DNA of 64,000 bases from Psococerastis gibbosa (GCA_963971405.1 OZ020491.1:12766855-12830854); one strand, 5' to 3'. Shown: positions 25,701 through 32,317, numbered from the stretch's first letter. The notes: generated by a model from the sequence alone, not told the origin. Numbers and translations are program-made.

Positions 25701-25710
25701 GGAAAGCTAG
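1072..25710 (+). CDS. Mondo: Mondo: glucose-sensing bHLH-leucine zipper transcription factor
   Basis: Orthologue of MondoA/ChREBP (MLXIP/MLXIPL), which pairs with Mlx and activates glycolytic and lipogenic genes through E-box-like carbohydrate response elements. Coding exons: 1072-1373, 7539-7645, 13018-13091, 13624-13743, 14034-14193, 15496-15588, 16926-17406, 18386-18560, 19027-19183, 19656-19804, 20938-21123, 22772-22888, 23991-24242, 24798-24927, 25586-25710. They total 2628 nt (875 aa plus TAG), and every splice is GT-AG with matching phase. Visible landmarks are HSGHFMVSHFEAEAQDD (about residue 27), the LTSPKWxxFKG to WRCWHMQ block (about 104-136), QLQPNLDEYMDLEP (about 269-282), the basic H675-E679-R683 triad, the zipper, and the C-terminal RFW/WVEHHCSL region. 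A TTG at 1063 keeps the frame open, but ATG 1072 is the natural start. The donor after 24242 (GTT|GTATCC) and the exon 14 acceptor are the least certain junctions. A shortened or alternative exon 11 is possible. Confidence 0.93.
2693..2961. mobile_element. Degenerate GTAGCAG foldback MITE
   Basis: A long imperfect palindrome begins GGCGGCTATTCCACTGG and ends in a damaged match near AACAGCCGC. Each arm carries AAATTTGATTTGAGATTTTT and AAGGAGACTATTA, and the centre holds ATGGTAGCAGACG opposite GTCTGCTACCAT. The left flank is TAA. A second partial arm continues at 2962-3060 with GGTAGCAGACATCATT, TATAACTTAATTTATAATGG and AGTCTCCTTAAAA, so there was a local duplication or a second insertion. It lies in Mondo intron 1. 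Confidence 0.65.
3081..3354 (-). mobile_element. tRNA-headed SINE, single-headed copy
   Basis: Read on the - strand this copy has a leader of about 95 nt, a tRNA-like head (3186-3257), then a tail of about 105 nt ending ...TACTACAATGTA. The head has a 7-bp acceptor stem GGGCTTG/CAAGCCC, an A-box-like TGGTCCAGCGG and a B box GGTTCGAATCC. The tail matches those of the elements at 34730-35157 and 59557-59747, so this copy shows what a simple, non-inverted member looks like. It ends next to a G-run at 3362. Confidence 0.75.
3530..3960 (-). repeat. CTGT-type dispersed repeat, inverted copy
   Basis: This is the reverse orientation of the repeat at 11147 and 51323. It includes the complement of CGGGCAAACTACTCGG, the CTGTCTGT tract (worn down to GACAGAGCGACAAACAGAC here) and CGTAGTAGAAGGAAAAC. 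A related partial copy follows at 4018-4300. Read on the + strand it contains PEANYQGARDPTHFV and DYNIWEFKRNRWSRF, a peptide also readable in the other long copies. Confidence 0.7.
4018..4300 (-). repeat. Second partial CTGT-type repeat, inverted
   Basis: It starts with the AACCGGTATGAGTGAACCCG end motif seen near 12030 and 52170. It then repeats the block with TCGTTGGAGCCGCTTTTGAGA and GAGTAGTTTGCCC. It is partly deleted compared with the long copies. Confidence 0.6.
4901..5665. mobile_element. hAT-like non-autonomous element with perfect 8-bp target duplication
   Basis: The ends are CAAGCCCGTAGCCAGG and, inverted, CAAGGCCGTAGGCAAG. The flanks are identical 8-mers TAGTACGG at 4893-4900 and 5666-5673, the length typical of hAT transposition. 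There is no transposase frame. The interior holds two copies (from about 5182 and 5448) of a G-rich block containing GGGGGTCTCCCCCGGGGGAA, ATCCACCTATA, GTGGGGTTT and ACAAAGCTTACAAAGGAATG. The element is in Mondo intron 1. The small frames inside it are by-products of the G/C runs. Confidence 0.8.
5861..5908. repeat. ACCTATACCTAAT minisatellite
   Basis: Short tandem array of CTATACCTA and CCTAATA variants with a period of about 13, in Mondo intron 1. Confidence 0.6.
6253..6450 (-). mobile_element. tRNA-derived SINE (ACATGCCCTCC family), copy 1
   Basis: On the - strand the order is CAGGACATGTAGAG, a tRNA-like head with the B-box relative GTTCGAGTCCCACAC, TACATTTTCTGGCCATGC, AGGGCATGTAAAGCAGGCGG, then CTAACTCCGCTAGGTTGGC and a tail AGTAATAGAAC. 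The same order recurs at 10221, 20453, 38471, 56690 and, truncated, at 21540 and 57744. It is a tRNA-derived SINE family with an AT-rich tail of about 20 nt. Confidence 0.75.
7050..7140. mobile_element. Right end of TTAA-type element (solo end)
   Basis: TTAGTTAATTAAATAAAAAA, TATTAAATTTCGGGCTGCC and GTACACTC followed by TTAA match the right terminus of the element at 51239-52493. The 90 bases before it (about 6965-7050) also match that element's interior. No left end was found nearby, so this is a truncated copy. Confidence 0.65.
8109..8180. repeat. TGTAAA-type simple repeat
   Basis: Runs of ATGTAAATGTAAA and AATAATAAATGTAAA, in Mondo intron 2. Confidence 0.6.
8225..8430 (+). repeat. Dispersed repeat (CTTGTCCATTATCGCTTGTA family)
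   Basis: This closely matches 58225-58435: GCTTGTCCATTATCGCTTGT, AGTTTGCCA, AAAAATTCATACGGAAACAA, GACAAGGGACCTAT and CTGGGTCCATAAA. More diverged relatives lie at 10530-10640, 37165-37435 and 43550-43735, where the CAAGCTG and GTAACAGGCGTTAGCTTGTC words are recognisable. The class is unknown and no coding frame is shared. Confidence 0.6.
8490..8677. repeat. 93-bp tandem duplication
   Basis: Two adjacent copies of a 93-bp unit. The words CTGTATTG, ATGGCCAAAAATCCAATAAG, AATAATAACTAGCAAAAACT and GCCTACCATAAA recur at a spacing of 93. The reverse-strand frame running through both copies (8406-8660) is a consequence of the period being a multiple of three. Confidence 0.8.
10221..10405 (-). mobile_element. 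tRNA-derived SINE (ACATGCCCTCC family), copy 2
   Basis: Same layout as the copy at 6253: TTCTATTACTAAGCCAACC, GACCCGGGACCG, TTTACATGCCCTCC, GGCCAGAAAATGTA, GACTCGAACC and CCTTTCGGGTAAAAGTCGG. An AAATAAATAAATAAA run lies just outside the tail end. Confidence 0.75.
10730..11100 (-). pseudogene. LINE reverse transcriptase C-terminal fragment
   Basis: On the - strand, interrupted frames read KLRVLERKTIRRICGPLCED, then RIRWMGHVVRM, GRRLVGRPRKRW and DLETDLCELGV. This is the typical end of a non-LTR retrotransposon reverse transcriptase. Frameshifts separate the pieces, so it is dead. It sits in Mondo intron 2. The + strand frames over this interval are shadows. Confidence 0.75.
11147..12040 (+). 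repeat. CTGT-type dispersed repeat, long copy
   Basis: It begins TTTCCAATTTATACGTAGTA and ends near GATAAATTGGAAAGCATG/ACTCGGACCGGTTCT. It closely matches 51323-52187 over nearly 900 bases. Order: start word, CTGTCTGT microsatellite (11276-11330), CGATTTCCGGGCAAACTACT, TTGATGAAATT, a G/T-rich block, then on the complementary strand the PEANYQGASDPPHFV peptide, then a C-run (11896-11923). The superfamily is unknown. CCAATTTA at the start and TAAATTGG at the end are a weak inverted pair. Confidence 0.75.
12590..12727 (+). mobile_element. Short dispersed SINE-like repeat (GTGCGAGTCTCTACAC family), copy 1
   Basis: Shared with 34432-34560 and 49203-49345: GTACTTGTGCGAGTCTCTAC, ATGCGAT, GACCTGTCGTAAC, ACACAGG, AGAGGCGA, GATACATTCA and an AATAAATAAA tail. 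About 130 bp, always on the + strand here. Partial words recur near 31400 and 31680. Confidence 0.6.
13130..13485 (-). pseudogene. LINE reverse transcriptase C-terminal fragment
   Basis: The - strand encodes RAKRLQWIGHVHRMPDYRPP followed by PLGRRPRGRPRRRWADQF and AEDRQRWREIVRAAKSP. This is the conserved tail of jockey-like endonuclease/reverse transcriptase proteins. The frame is open from 13437 to 13207 and the homology extends a little upstream. No catalytic domain remains. It is in Mondo intron 3. Confidence 0.8.
13755..13835. mobile_element. Mini inverted-repeat element (TAGAGTTCTATAT type)
   Basis: Ends are TAGACTTCTATATTGGAG and, inverted, TAGCTCTATATACGAGG, each followed by a copy of GATGGGACA. 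The flanks AGTAATCT and AACAATCT could be an aged 8-bp duplication (two differences). It resembles the element at 47871-48058. It lies in Mondo intron 4, starting about a dozen bases after the exon 4 donor. Confidence 0.55.
14225..14450 (+). mobile_element. tRNA-like SINE, AACTCAACTGTG type
   Basis: An A-box-like TCCAATTGGTAGAGAACTC and a B-box-like stretch about 50 nt later are followed by AAAACGCGGCTGT, TAGGCCTAGATCC and GTTGTCATGCCACGG. The same order recurs at 18065-18270 (GTCCAGTTGGTACAGAATGG, AAAACGCGGCTGTCGG, TGTTGTCTTGGCACGG). A tail fragment lies near 39120. It is in Mondo intron 5. Confidence 0.5.
14616..14885 (+). pseudogene. LINE RNase H / C-terminal fragment
   Basis: The + strand reads LVTGHGLFRPLMTKLGHV, then after a frameshift CRRCRNEAEETMEHVVCHC and WRARLECLGAVYIDQVVL. 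The tGHG..R..L and C..C...EET.EH...C spacing is that of the RNase H end of jockey/R1-type LINEs. The frameshift makes it a relic. It is in Mondo intron 5. Confidence 0.8.
15624..15988. mobile_element. Inverted-repeat MITE (TAGAGTTCTAA type), copy 1
   Basis: Ends TAGAGTTCTAA and TTAGAACTCTA. The internal arms carry TTTGAAATAGATTCTTCTTT, AACTTTCCAATTTACGC and their inverted partners (GAATTTGAAAGTTTCC, AAACTATAAATCT). The centre holds two opposed copies of a GGAAATTATGCACGC motif. A matching element lies at 48276-48669. No clear target duplication was found. It is in Mondo intron 6. Confidence 0.7.
16735..16865 (+). repeat. Dispersed repeat, + copy
   Basis: CCCTGTTAGTCAACTCC, GAGTCTGCCCTTTGGGTGCC, AAGTTAACAAACAGACTCAC, CAGGCTGACAGGGTTGCTTA and AGCAGAAATGCTGA match the reverse complement of 20105-20245. 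The pair is inverted across Mondo introns 6 and 10. Confidence 0.6.
17506..17647. mobile_element. GTAGCAG foldback MITE
   Basis: Ends GGCGGGGTTTCCACA and, inverted, GGCGGTGATTCCACA. Subterminal arms are TACGTCAATGGTCAATGAGA and its inverted partner. The core hairpin pairs TTGACGTGGTAGCAGACAT with AATGTCTGCTAAAACCTCAA. Flanked by TTA at 17503-17505 and 17648-17650. It starts 99 bp after the exon 7 donor of Mondo. Confidence 0.85.
18065..18270 (+). mobile_element. tRNA-like SINE, AACTCAACTGTG type, copy 2
   Basis: Relative of 14225-14450, in Mondo intron 7, ending about 115 bp before the exon 8 acceptor. The head carries GTCCAGTTGGTACAGAATGG and the body CGCGGCTGTCGG and TCTTGGCACGG. Confidence 0.45.
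19276..19355. repeat. CTGT-type repeat, end fragment
   Basis: AAAAGAACCGGTACGAGTGA, ACCCGTACATGCTTTCCGAT and CCCGTAGTAGGCAAAATAGT, related to 4020-4090 and 62765-62850. Mondo intron 9. Confidence 0.5.
20105..20245 (-). repeat. Dispersed repeat, - copy
   Basis: Inverted partner of 16735-16865: AAGCAACCCTGTCAG, GGGAGTGAGTCTGTTTCTTA, TTGAGGCACC and GGGCAGACTCCTTCACCTC. Confidence 0.6.
20453..20660 (+). mobile_element. tRNA-derived SINE (ACATGCCCTCC family), copy 3
   Basis: A near-complete + strand copy: ACAGGACATGTAG, GACTTTCACCCGAAAGGTTG, GTTCGAGTCCCACACTGGC, TACATTTTCTGGCCATGC, AGGGCATGTAAAGCAGGCGG, CCTAACTCCGCTAGGTTGGC, then a TTTATTTATT tail. In Mondo intron 10. Confidence 0.8.
21049..21273 (+). 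repeat. Probable 75-bp tandem array across the Mondo exon 11 donor
   Basis: The ends of three successive units carry CCGCAGCCACAC (21112-21123), ATTGCCACAC (21189-21198) and TCGCAGCCGCAC (21262-21273), so the final CAC triplets are exactly 75 bp apart each time. The first is the exon 11 splice donor (CAC|GTACGT). The third is followed by GTATGT, a good second donor. A GGGAAGGAAAAG/GGGAAAAG/AAGGAA tract precedes each. Similarity between units is partial, so the array is old or only part of the unit is repeated. Confidence 0.45.
21540..21610 (+). mobile_element. tRNA-derived SINE (ACATGCCCTCC family), 3' fragment
   Basis: Only the tail half is present: CCCTAACTCCGCTAGGTTAG, CTTAGTAATAGAAC, AAAAAGTCAATATTTA. 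Confidence 0.6.
21997..22102. repeat. Short hairpin repeat (ACCGGATT...GTCTCCACC)
   Basis: GGAACCGGATTTCGAACACA with AGTCTCCACCTTACC is mirrored by GCAAGGTGGAGACTTGGGGC and TGAATCCGGTTTCC. The inverted arms are about 35 nt around a 35-nt loop. Confidence 0.55.
22115..22300. mobile_element. Small hAT-like element
   Basis: Ends CACTAGCGGATCTAC and, inverted, CACTAGCGGATCCAG. Flanks TTTTCTTG and CTTCCTTG could be an aged 8-bp duplication (two differences). It contains two long G-runs. In Mondo intron 11. Confidence 0.55.
22678..22705. repeat. (AT)n microsatellite
   Basis: An uninterrupted TA run of about 13 repeats just upstream of Mondo exon 12. Confidence 0.85.
22772..25710 (+). other. Mondo: Mondo bHLH-zipper and C-terminal dimerisation region, exons 12-15
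   Basis: Exon 12 carries the basic region and helix 1 (HINAEQKRRCNIRNGFEVL). Exon 13 starts at the loop/helix 2 junction (KAAMLQKGAEYIKQLQAER) and continues through a leucine zipper to LLPATGAPV and NWRFWV. Exon 14 (24798-24927) gives SLFTSFNNSVSTASYEDLH and WVEHHCSLVELRP. Exon 15 gives LRNLSKTTDILADPQKLAEE and ends in a lysine-rich tail, KKKKKGGSES. H675, E679 and R683 sit at the spacing expected for E-box contact. Intron 12 contains an inverted-repeat element (23473-23708). Confidence 0.9.
23473..23708. mobile_element. Inverted-repeat element (ATGAGGAGCTTGG type), copy 1
   Basis: Left end ATGAGGAGCTTGGTTACAAA, then CGTGGCCAACTCC. The right end is the inverse, from GGAGTTGGCCATG to GTAAACAACCTCCTCAT. 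Interior words such as GGGGTTTTGATCCGA and AGAAGCGCTGAGAAG recur, reversed, at 42974-43189. About 236 bp, in Mondo intron 12. Confidence 0.7.
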
Positions 25711-26760
25711 AAAGGACAGCTAACTGAACTAATAATAGGTCAGCGCAGTAAGGGGGTCACTGAACAGTCAGCAAAGGGGTCACTGAACAGTCAGCAAAGT
25801 TAGGGTGAGAGAGGAATTGATGATGCATATTTGTAAATGTGTCATGTGGAGTTCACAGGTACTATGGCTGTATAGAAGTCAGGGAAAAAGGAACTAAAGT
25901 CAAAGAACAGACACTTATTGGCAGCTTTACTATGCAGTGTATCCAGGCATCTTGTTTTTAATTTTTACTCCGTTTTTAAAACACTGAAAAATATTATTTT
26001 TTGTACTGTTACAAATAACATTATGACGCAATGAGTCATTCATTCATGTCGATAGTTTTTTTTTGCAGCATGCAATACAATGATATAATGGCCATTCTGT
26101 GGTTTAATACAATATTATTCTTAGATAAAAAGATGTTTAATATTGGTCAATGTCGTGGGAGCAGTGCAATATTGTGAGACTGAGGACTCAATATATTTCA
26201 TTGCAATGTTTGTGTATTGAAGTGCAGTTAAATTATTATTTTTTTAATTTAAAAGTTTGTTTTGAGTAGGCTTTTATGTACATTTTGACTAGTGAATGCA
26301 CTTAAAAGATAATAACGGTAATGAAAACATAACGTAGTGGTGACGTTTCCACGTGGGAAGTCAAATACTAGAAATATAATAACTGTGCAGTCTAGTCTAC
26401 ATTATCCAAAATTGGAAGCATCTTGTGAGTTGTGGGATTGCCCAGAAATGGAACGGCCTCACATTTTCCATTCGTCAGAGTTTGTGGGCCTAGCTTCAGA
26501 AGATTTCTATGATCTGGTGGATCCAGAGGGGAGAAATGGGCACTTTTGTGTGTTTGGCTTCAAGCCAGCTTCCGAAATCGACAAGAAATCTTCTGCTAGC
26601 CCTACGGCTAGAATAAAAAAGACGTCGGCAAATTGCAACTGCTAGAATTGTCCGTATGTGCCGGGTCTTATACTGGCGCCAGGAATAACTAGCAATGTGG
26701 TATACAAGTGATCTTTTCTGGCTGACCGAACATAGATTTTTTTAAATTAAATAAATATGA
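25711..26760 (+). other. Mondo: Mondo 3' flank and possible 3' UTR
   Basis: No ordinary gene follows the Mondo stop. A direct repeat of GTCACTGAACAGTCAGCAAA lies at 25757-25798. An AATAAA at 26750-26755 is the first obvious poly(A) signal noticed, which would imply a UTR of about 1 kb. The unassigned open frame at 26337 falls inside. Confidence 0.35.
26337..26660 (+). other. Unassigned open frame, partly repeat-derived
   Basis: A frame without an ATG (the first codon is GTG) runs to the TAG at 26643-26645 and reads like protein: CELWDCPEMERPHIFHSSEF, then VGLASEDFYDLVDPEGRNGH. An acceptor-like TGTGCAG lies at 26385-26391. However, the second half (about 26525-26660) matches 63575-63770 in two blocks, one inverted (GCTTCCGAAATCGACAAGAAATC) and one direct (AAGACGTC.GCAAAT). 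At least that part is dispersed repeat. It could be the first half of an exon, a transposon relic or chance. No family was recognised. Confidence 0.3.
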
Positions 26761-28928
26761 AAATTGTATCAATTTATATTTTTAAATGTAGTTTTTTCTT
26801 ATTTGTAAATTTTAAATTTGTACGCTAAGTTTTGTGTTTACCTTTATGTTGGCCCAATTGCTGGGCTGCCGCTATCAATAACGTGCCAGTGCTAGTGAGT
26901 CTATACAAGCTAAGTACAGAGACCCAAACCTATGACGTCGATGTTCTCGTTTAGCAGAGGCTCCGAATGTTCCCGAAGGAAATGGGCCTTTAAAAATTAG
27001 AAAAAAAAATCATTAAATATTGCATTTTAAGTCACATTAATTGAAATTTTACCTTAATTTACAAGAAACCTAAAAAAAATTGTCATCAAAATCTTCCTAT
27101 CTCTAGCACTTGTATACCTCATTGACACTTACTGTGTGTGCGTCATTGGCCCAATATTTCAGTGTTTTATTTTTCTCAACCCGAAGTTTTTATACGGGAT
27201 TGTCCACTGTGATTTGATGTACAAGTAAAGATATCCTATTTACAGCAGTGCCTAAATGTTTGTGTATAAGTTGCGTATGTGCGGTCGACTACCGTATATT
27301 ATTAGACTGACTGGAGTGCAAGTAGCGGACCTCTAGAAAATCCCTATAGAATTATGCAATTTTTCATTATTTATTGTACAGTAACCTGAAGACAAGTAAG
27401 TTTTAATATTTCTAGACGAATTATTGGTTTTAAAACGATTAAGTGTTAAGGGAGAGATTTTAAAATATTTTGTAAACAAGGAGTGGCCGACGACCGTGTA
27501 TTATGGATGACATTAATTAATTCCTCGTACCACTGCCGCAAAGGTGTGAAAGTGGCTAGATGAAAAATTCATAACAATACAAGCTTTCGCAGGAAAGTTA
27601 CATTCTACCACCTGAAATATTATTACTTCGAGAAAACCTGTAGAAGTGCCGTTAACAGATTTTATGAAATAGTAGATCAGCAGGTGAGTAAATAAATGGT
27701 TTTTTGAGGAAGTTTTTTTTTTTTTTTTTTTTTAAATACAATTATAAAAATTCAAAACCGAGGGGTTTGTCTGAACACAAGTCCATCGCTCATAAAAAAA
27801 TTAAGATGAATTAATATTACTATTTACCTTAAATTTTTTAAAAATATATCTACTAATAATATAAATTTAATCTCACTGAAGGAAAGGACATGCTTTTTAG
27901 AAAGTTAGCTCTAACCACTTTCAAATCATTTCGGCTGTGAAACGAGCATTGAATATTATACTTTTTCAGTCGCATATAAGCGTGAAGAAAATATTTGCTT
28001 GGTTACGGTACTGTGCACCTAGCAGTGGGTGGCCTGCTGCCTTTCCAGCTCGGCCTGTCCTAAGCTCGAATTTTAACATTTGGCGTAGCTTTGTAATAGT
28101 GTATAGGCCTTTTAATGTTGTTGAATGGTAATATTGTGATGAAATCTATTTTATTACTATGAGGTGGGTGTTGTGTTACCTACTTTGATATGTATGGAAT
28201 CTTATTTAACATGTGGACCCAGATTATTATTTTGTGTAAATTCGCTTTGTTTTTTAACGATAACCTAGGTACCTATCCAGCCAAAGACATGAAGTTTATA
28301 GACAGACTGCTTATGGTGCGTGATTGGTCCGATTCGGCGTCGATACCCTCAAAAATCCCCCAGTATGGACTCCCGGCCCCCCTTTGTGCCTCCCGAACCC
28401 TCTGCCCTCGGGGGCCTGCACAAGAAACTAAGGTCATGCCCTCTAATTGAAAAGCTGCGTAAGTCCTTGGGAACGGTTTTCCCACTCTTTTCTACATTAT
28501 TATGAAAACCCTCGAAAACCTTTCGTCACGTCACGGTCCAGTAGGTAGTCCATCATAAGCATATGGCATAAGTCGTCTGTACACTATAGGTCATTTCTCA
28601 TTTAGTATCCAACCTATAAGAAAGTAAGTAGGTCCCTTTTGAACGGGAAAGATTTGTCCAAAGGCCGTAGTGTTCGTTTATCTTTTTATTTTAATCTACA
28701 CACCGCGCTCCGAGCGCACATCGCGTCTAACTATTTTGATTCCAAATAAATAGTTGCAGTGTCTATAAGGCTATAAATTATTTAAAAAGAGCCCAATAGG
28801 AATAAGTCCTGCATTAATATACATTAATATTAAGAATTGTGCAGGTAATATTCTACCGAAGCCTAACTCTTTTTAATGGCATCGGATAAATCGTGGGTCG
28901 TATATATTATAAAATTAGATGGGAGTGT
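26761..28928. other. Intergenic stretch without recognised genes
   Basis: AT-rich DNA with poly-T at 27713-27733. A half-element at about 27465-27670 (TTTTGTAAACAAGGAGTGG, AATTAATTAATTCCTCGTACC, ACAAGCTTTCGCAGGAAAG) matches the left half of the element at 42577. The small frames around 28190-28500 have no recognisable domain. Confidence 0.4.
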
Positions 28929-28933
28929 AAAAA
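28929..28933 (-). terminator. Pol III terminator of tRNA-Met
   Basis: Five A residues on the + strand (TTTTT on the - strand) lie a few bases beyond the 3' end of the tRNA, the usual RNA polymerase III stop. Confidence 0.6.
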
Positions 28934-28937
28934 TTAA

Positions 28938-29010
28938 TGCCCCGGGTGAGGATCGAACTCACGACCTTAAGATTATGAGACTTACGCGCTGCCTACTGCG
29001 CTACCGAGGC
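28938..29010 (-). tRNA. Elongator tRNA-Met (CAT)
   Basis: A complete 73-nt cloverleaf on the - strand. The acceptor stem pairs GCCTCGG with CCGGGGC (one T-G pair) and the discriminator is A. The D arm contains TAGCGCAGTAGG (A box), the anticodon loop is CTCATAA and the T arm is GTGAGTTCGATCCTCAC (B box). It is close to the animal elongator tRNA-Met. Pair 28-42 is A-T where I recall C-G in the vertebrate gene, a compensatory change that keeps the stem. No CCA is encoded and there is no intron. It lies about 240 bp upstream of ARFRP1, on the opposite strand. The frame at 28876-29082 is its shadow. Confidence 0.95.
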
Positions 29011-29253
29011 GATGGGTGGGGGAAGGTCATACAGTCCATATCATTTAAATTTTTTTATTATCACTTTCGCATAACTCAATAATTATTTAGTTGTATAACT
29101 TAATTACGATTACATAAAATGCTAATAATAATTAACATACCAACGTAAATTTTCCCGGAAAATACTAATAGTTTTAATACATTTTTAGTACCTCCGTCGT
29201 CTGCTGTTATTTACCAACAAATCTAAGTCAATATAAAAATTTGAAATATTCAA

Positions 29254-30841
29254 ATGTACACCCTTTTGCACGGTCTTTACAAATATCTGGTACAAAAAGA
29301 CGAGTATTGCGTTTTAATTTTAGGCTTAGATAACGCGGGTAAAACGGTATGTACTGTAAAATATTTAGTAATAATGTATTAATGTAAACGTAGGCTATAC
29401 AGTATACTGTAAGTTAAACAGCACAGAACCTACATTGCATTTTCAGCCGTTCTTATTTCTTAGCACAAAGCGTAGAGTTACTGTATAAATGTTGCTCAAC
29501 CGTCAGCTGAATCAACTTACCCTAATTTAGTCGGATGTCGTGTTGGAGGAATCCATTAGGTACCTGAAACCAATCTGATAAGCTAGCCTACCATTATGTC
29601 TATGCAATAGGCGCATATGTTTCATATGGGCTTTCATTGATTGCTGAACGTTTTGTTCCTTTTCTACCTTACTCTAGTATCCTATACTATGCACCTTCAT
29701 GGATATGGTTACATTCACATATTGTTGACTAAAACTGGCATGTTTTAAGAGCAAATTTGGAGTTCGGGGGTACCACCAGGGGAAAATGTTTGACAGCATA
29801 GCCCATAGGCAGACGTAAAATAGCCGGACTTTAGCATTACTACGTATGTATTGTTTTTTTTTCTTCAGAAAATCGAGTTTAAATTTCATGATAACGTCAA
29901 CTTGCCGCACAAGTATATATGGTAGAGTGACATAAATTTAGGGCAACTGACAACTAGGGATATATGTATCTGTAAACCGAAAGTGACAAACTTTTGTGGC
30001 ACAAATCAATAAAGGTGTTACTATTCCTACTAGTCGGTCTAGTCCACTACTAAAGTAGGTACGCACTAAATGACGTTGCGTAGATACCTCAGATCGAATG
30101 CAAATACTAATACTAATGACCTTGACCAGAGCCGGACCGGGTCTACCTAATATTGTAATTTAACTGCTTTCAGACTTACTTGGAGACGGCCAAAACAAAA
30201 TTTACCAAGAACTATCGTGGAATGAGTTTAAATAAAATAACCACGACTGTTGGCCTAAATATTGGTGAAATTACTGTGGCGGGCATAAAACTCAACTTTT
30301 GGGATCTCGGTGGTCAGGAGGAGCTTCAAAGTCTTTGGGACAAATACTATGCGGAGTCACATGCAATAATTTTTATTGTCGATTCGTCAGATAGGGATAG
30401 AATACCAGAAAGCAAGATAGTGTTTGGTAGGTTTATTCTGAGAATTTTGCAAATAATGCAATTCTTCCTCAAATCCTAATATTTTGCTAGCTTTATCAAG
30501 CCTACATGAATTACTCATTACTTGACTTTGTTACAACGTTATATTGGAAAACTAATTGCTCATTCTTATTATTTTCAGATAAAATGATAGGAAGTGAATT
30601 TTTAAGAGGTGTGCCCCTGCTAGTTCTTGCCAACAAACAAGATATTCATGACTGTATGGGGGTCCGTGAAGTAAAGCCTGTTTTCAACCAAAGTGCACAT
30701 CTCATTGGCAGAAGAGATTGTATGGTCATGCCAGTTTCCGCTCTAAATGGAGAAGGCATTGACGAAGGCATTATTTGGATAGTGGACTGTATTAAGAGAA
30801 ACAGCGCACTCAGGCCCCCTAGAAATGTATATGACTCCTAG
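29254..30841 (+). CDS. ARFRP1: ARFRP1: Arf-like small GTPase of the trans-Golgi
   Basis: Three exons, 29254-29346, 30174-30426 and 30579-30841, join in frame at GT-AG sites to give 202 aa, against 201 recalled for the human protein. The protein opens MYTLLHGLYKYLVQKDEYC. Its P-loop is GLDNAGKT (residues 24-31), followed by TTTVGLNIG (switch 1), DLGGQE (75-80), NKQD (133-136) and SALNG for guanine contact. As in the family, there is no Gly2 for myristoylation; the N-terminal Met-Tyr is what in known members is acetylated and read by SYS1 at the trans-Golgi. The family recruits Arl1 and golgins. The start is fixed by the conserved N-terminus. It ends ALRPPRNVYDS*. No unusual residue was seen. 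Confidence 0.95.
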
Positions 30842-30895
30842 TATTAGATATTTAGTATAAAATAATTGCGCTTTTTATTTATTCCCATGTATTTT

Positions 30896-31265
30896 AAATC
30901 AATCAATCTTTGTCCATGACCCACCATGGTGGGATTGACGGCGTCCAAAAGCAAATCTAAAACAAAACAAGTTTGATGTGAAAGCACACGATAAACGAGG
31001 GGGGGGGGTGTTCATGTATTATGTATCCCAATTTAGTTCCCTGAACTCGTCCGTGCTGCAGAGTGGACATTCCTTCATTCTTCTTGTGGCAACTGCCGTG
31101 AATCCTGAAAAATCTTTAGTAGTAAGGCTGCTGGGTAGGGCATTGTAGTACCTATTTGCCGAGTATTAGACTGATGCGATGGACCTACTCTGCCTGCATC
31201 TGGGCAGATCCAAACGTTATGCATTTCTGTTGTTATGTAGTTGAACAACATTTCTCTCAAGAAAT
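30896..31265 (-). pseudogene. LINE 3' end fragment, copy 1
   Basis: The - strand contains pieces matching HNxRNAYRL and LPxCRxSRSVASFP, the domain at the end of jockey/CR1-type reverse transcriptases, with frameshifts. It repeats the sequence at 31440-31690. A short TCAATCAAT at 30900-30908 sits where its 3' tail would be, matching the (TTGA)n tail of the LINE at 44302. Confidence 0.6.
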
Positions 31266-31439
31266 AGTTTTATACAGGCTAATATAAATAGCCTAAATCC
31301 AGGAAATTCTACCTTCTTTCTTCATTAACAGTCTAATCTAATCTATCAATTGCTGATAGACCTAATCATTTTTATTGTTGATGGTTGGTAGGCCTACCTT
31401 TCTTGTGCGAGTCTATACAATACAATACAATTCAAAAAT

Positions 31440-31690
31440 TAGAGTCCCTGAACTCGTCCAAGCTGTACAGTGGACATTATTTAATTTTCCTTGTCACCTA
31501 GGCCTTGAAAAATCCATATTAGTCAGGCTGATGGGCAGGGCATTGTAGTATCTCATTACCGAGTTTGGGAATGATGCGACGGACCTACTCAGCCTGCATC
31601 CGGGCAGATTCAAACGGTGAGCATTTCTTGTGTTATGCAGATGGACAACATTTCTTTTTTTCTTTTTATTACCTATAGAGGCCACTGAAG
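31440..31690 (-). pseudogene. LINE 3' end fragment, copy 2
   Basis: The - strand frame reads HLHNTRNAHRLNLPGCRLSR, then SVASFPNSVMRYYNALPISL, the C-terminal signature of LINE reverse transcriptases. Copies 1 and 2 share ACTCGTCC, AGTGGACATT and GGGCAGATCC/TTC-AAACG words. They are two partial copies in the same direction about 400 bp apart. Confidence 0.7.
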
Positions 31691-32317
31691 AGAAGATTAT
31701 TCGGATACATTTAAATAATAATTTAATACAAGTAACAAAAATAAACCGTCTAGATAATTCTAGCATTGTCAAAACGACTGATCCAGATGCTCTTGTTGGC
31801 TTCTAAGAAAAAGAGTAGCCTATGATGAGTAACAGCATAGTGGCTAGTGCTCCTAACTACAAATCGCCATAATTTTGAATTGCATCTCTTAGCCTCTAGG
31901 TCCTTCGATAGAATTGTCTGTATGAATAATCATCTTAAAAGTAAGTAGATTTGCGTCAGAAATCTGGGCGGGATTGAACCGAAGCCAAGGAAATCCGGCC
32001 TCTTGAGGCTAAACGATATAACTCCCACCTATTTTTGATTTGTTATTTAGTTTATTTCAGTATGTTTCTTAAAATAAGCTTAGAATAATTAATACTTTCA
32101 ATTTAAAATTAATTTTAAGTAGAAACTTTTAAAAAATGCGCCGAAACTGTTGGACGAAGGCCCAAAAAAGCCCAAACAGTTGCAGGATCGCGCTGCGCGA
32201 ATCGCGAGTGCATGCACTGCGCAGGATCGCAGACGCGCATGGCGGAGTTCAAAATGTTTTCATTTGAAATTTTATTTCATTAAATTTTGTAATTCCTTCC
32301 TGTGTACTAGTGAAGTA

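Noticed and set aside
28876-29082. 68-codon frame with PGEDRTHDL
   Set aside because: Typical false frame produced by translating the complement of a tRNA gene.
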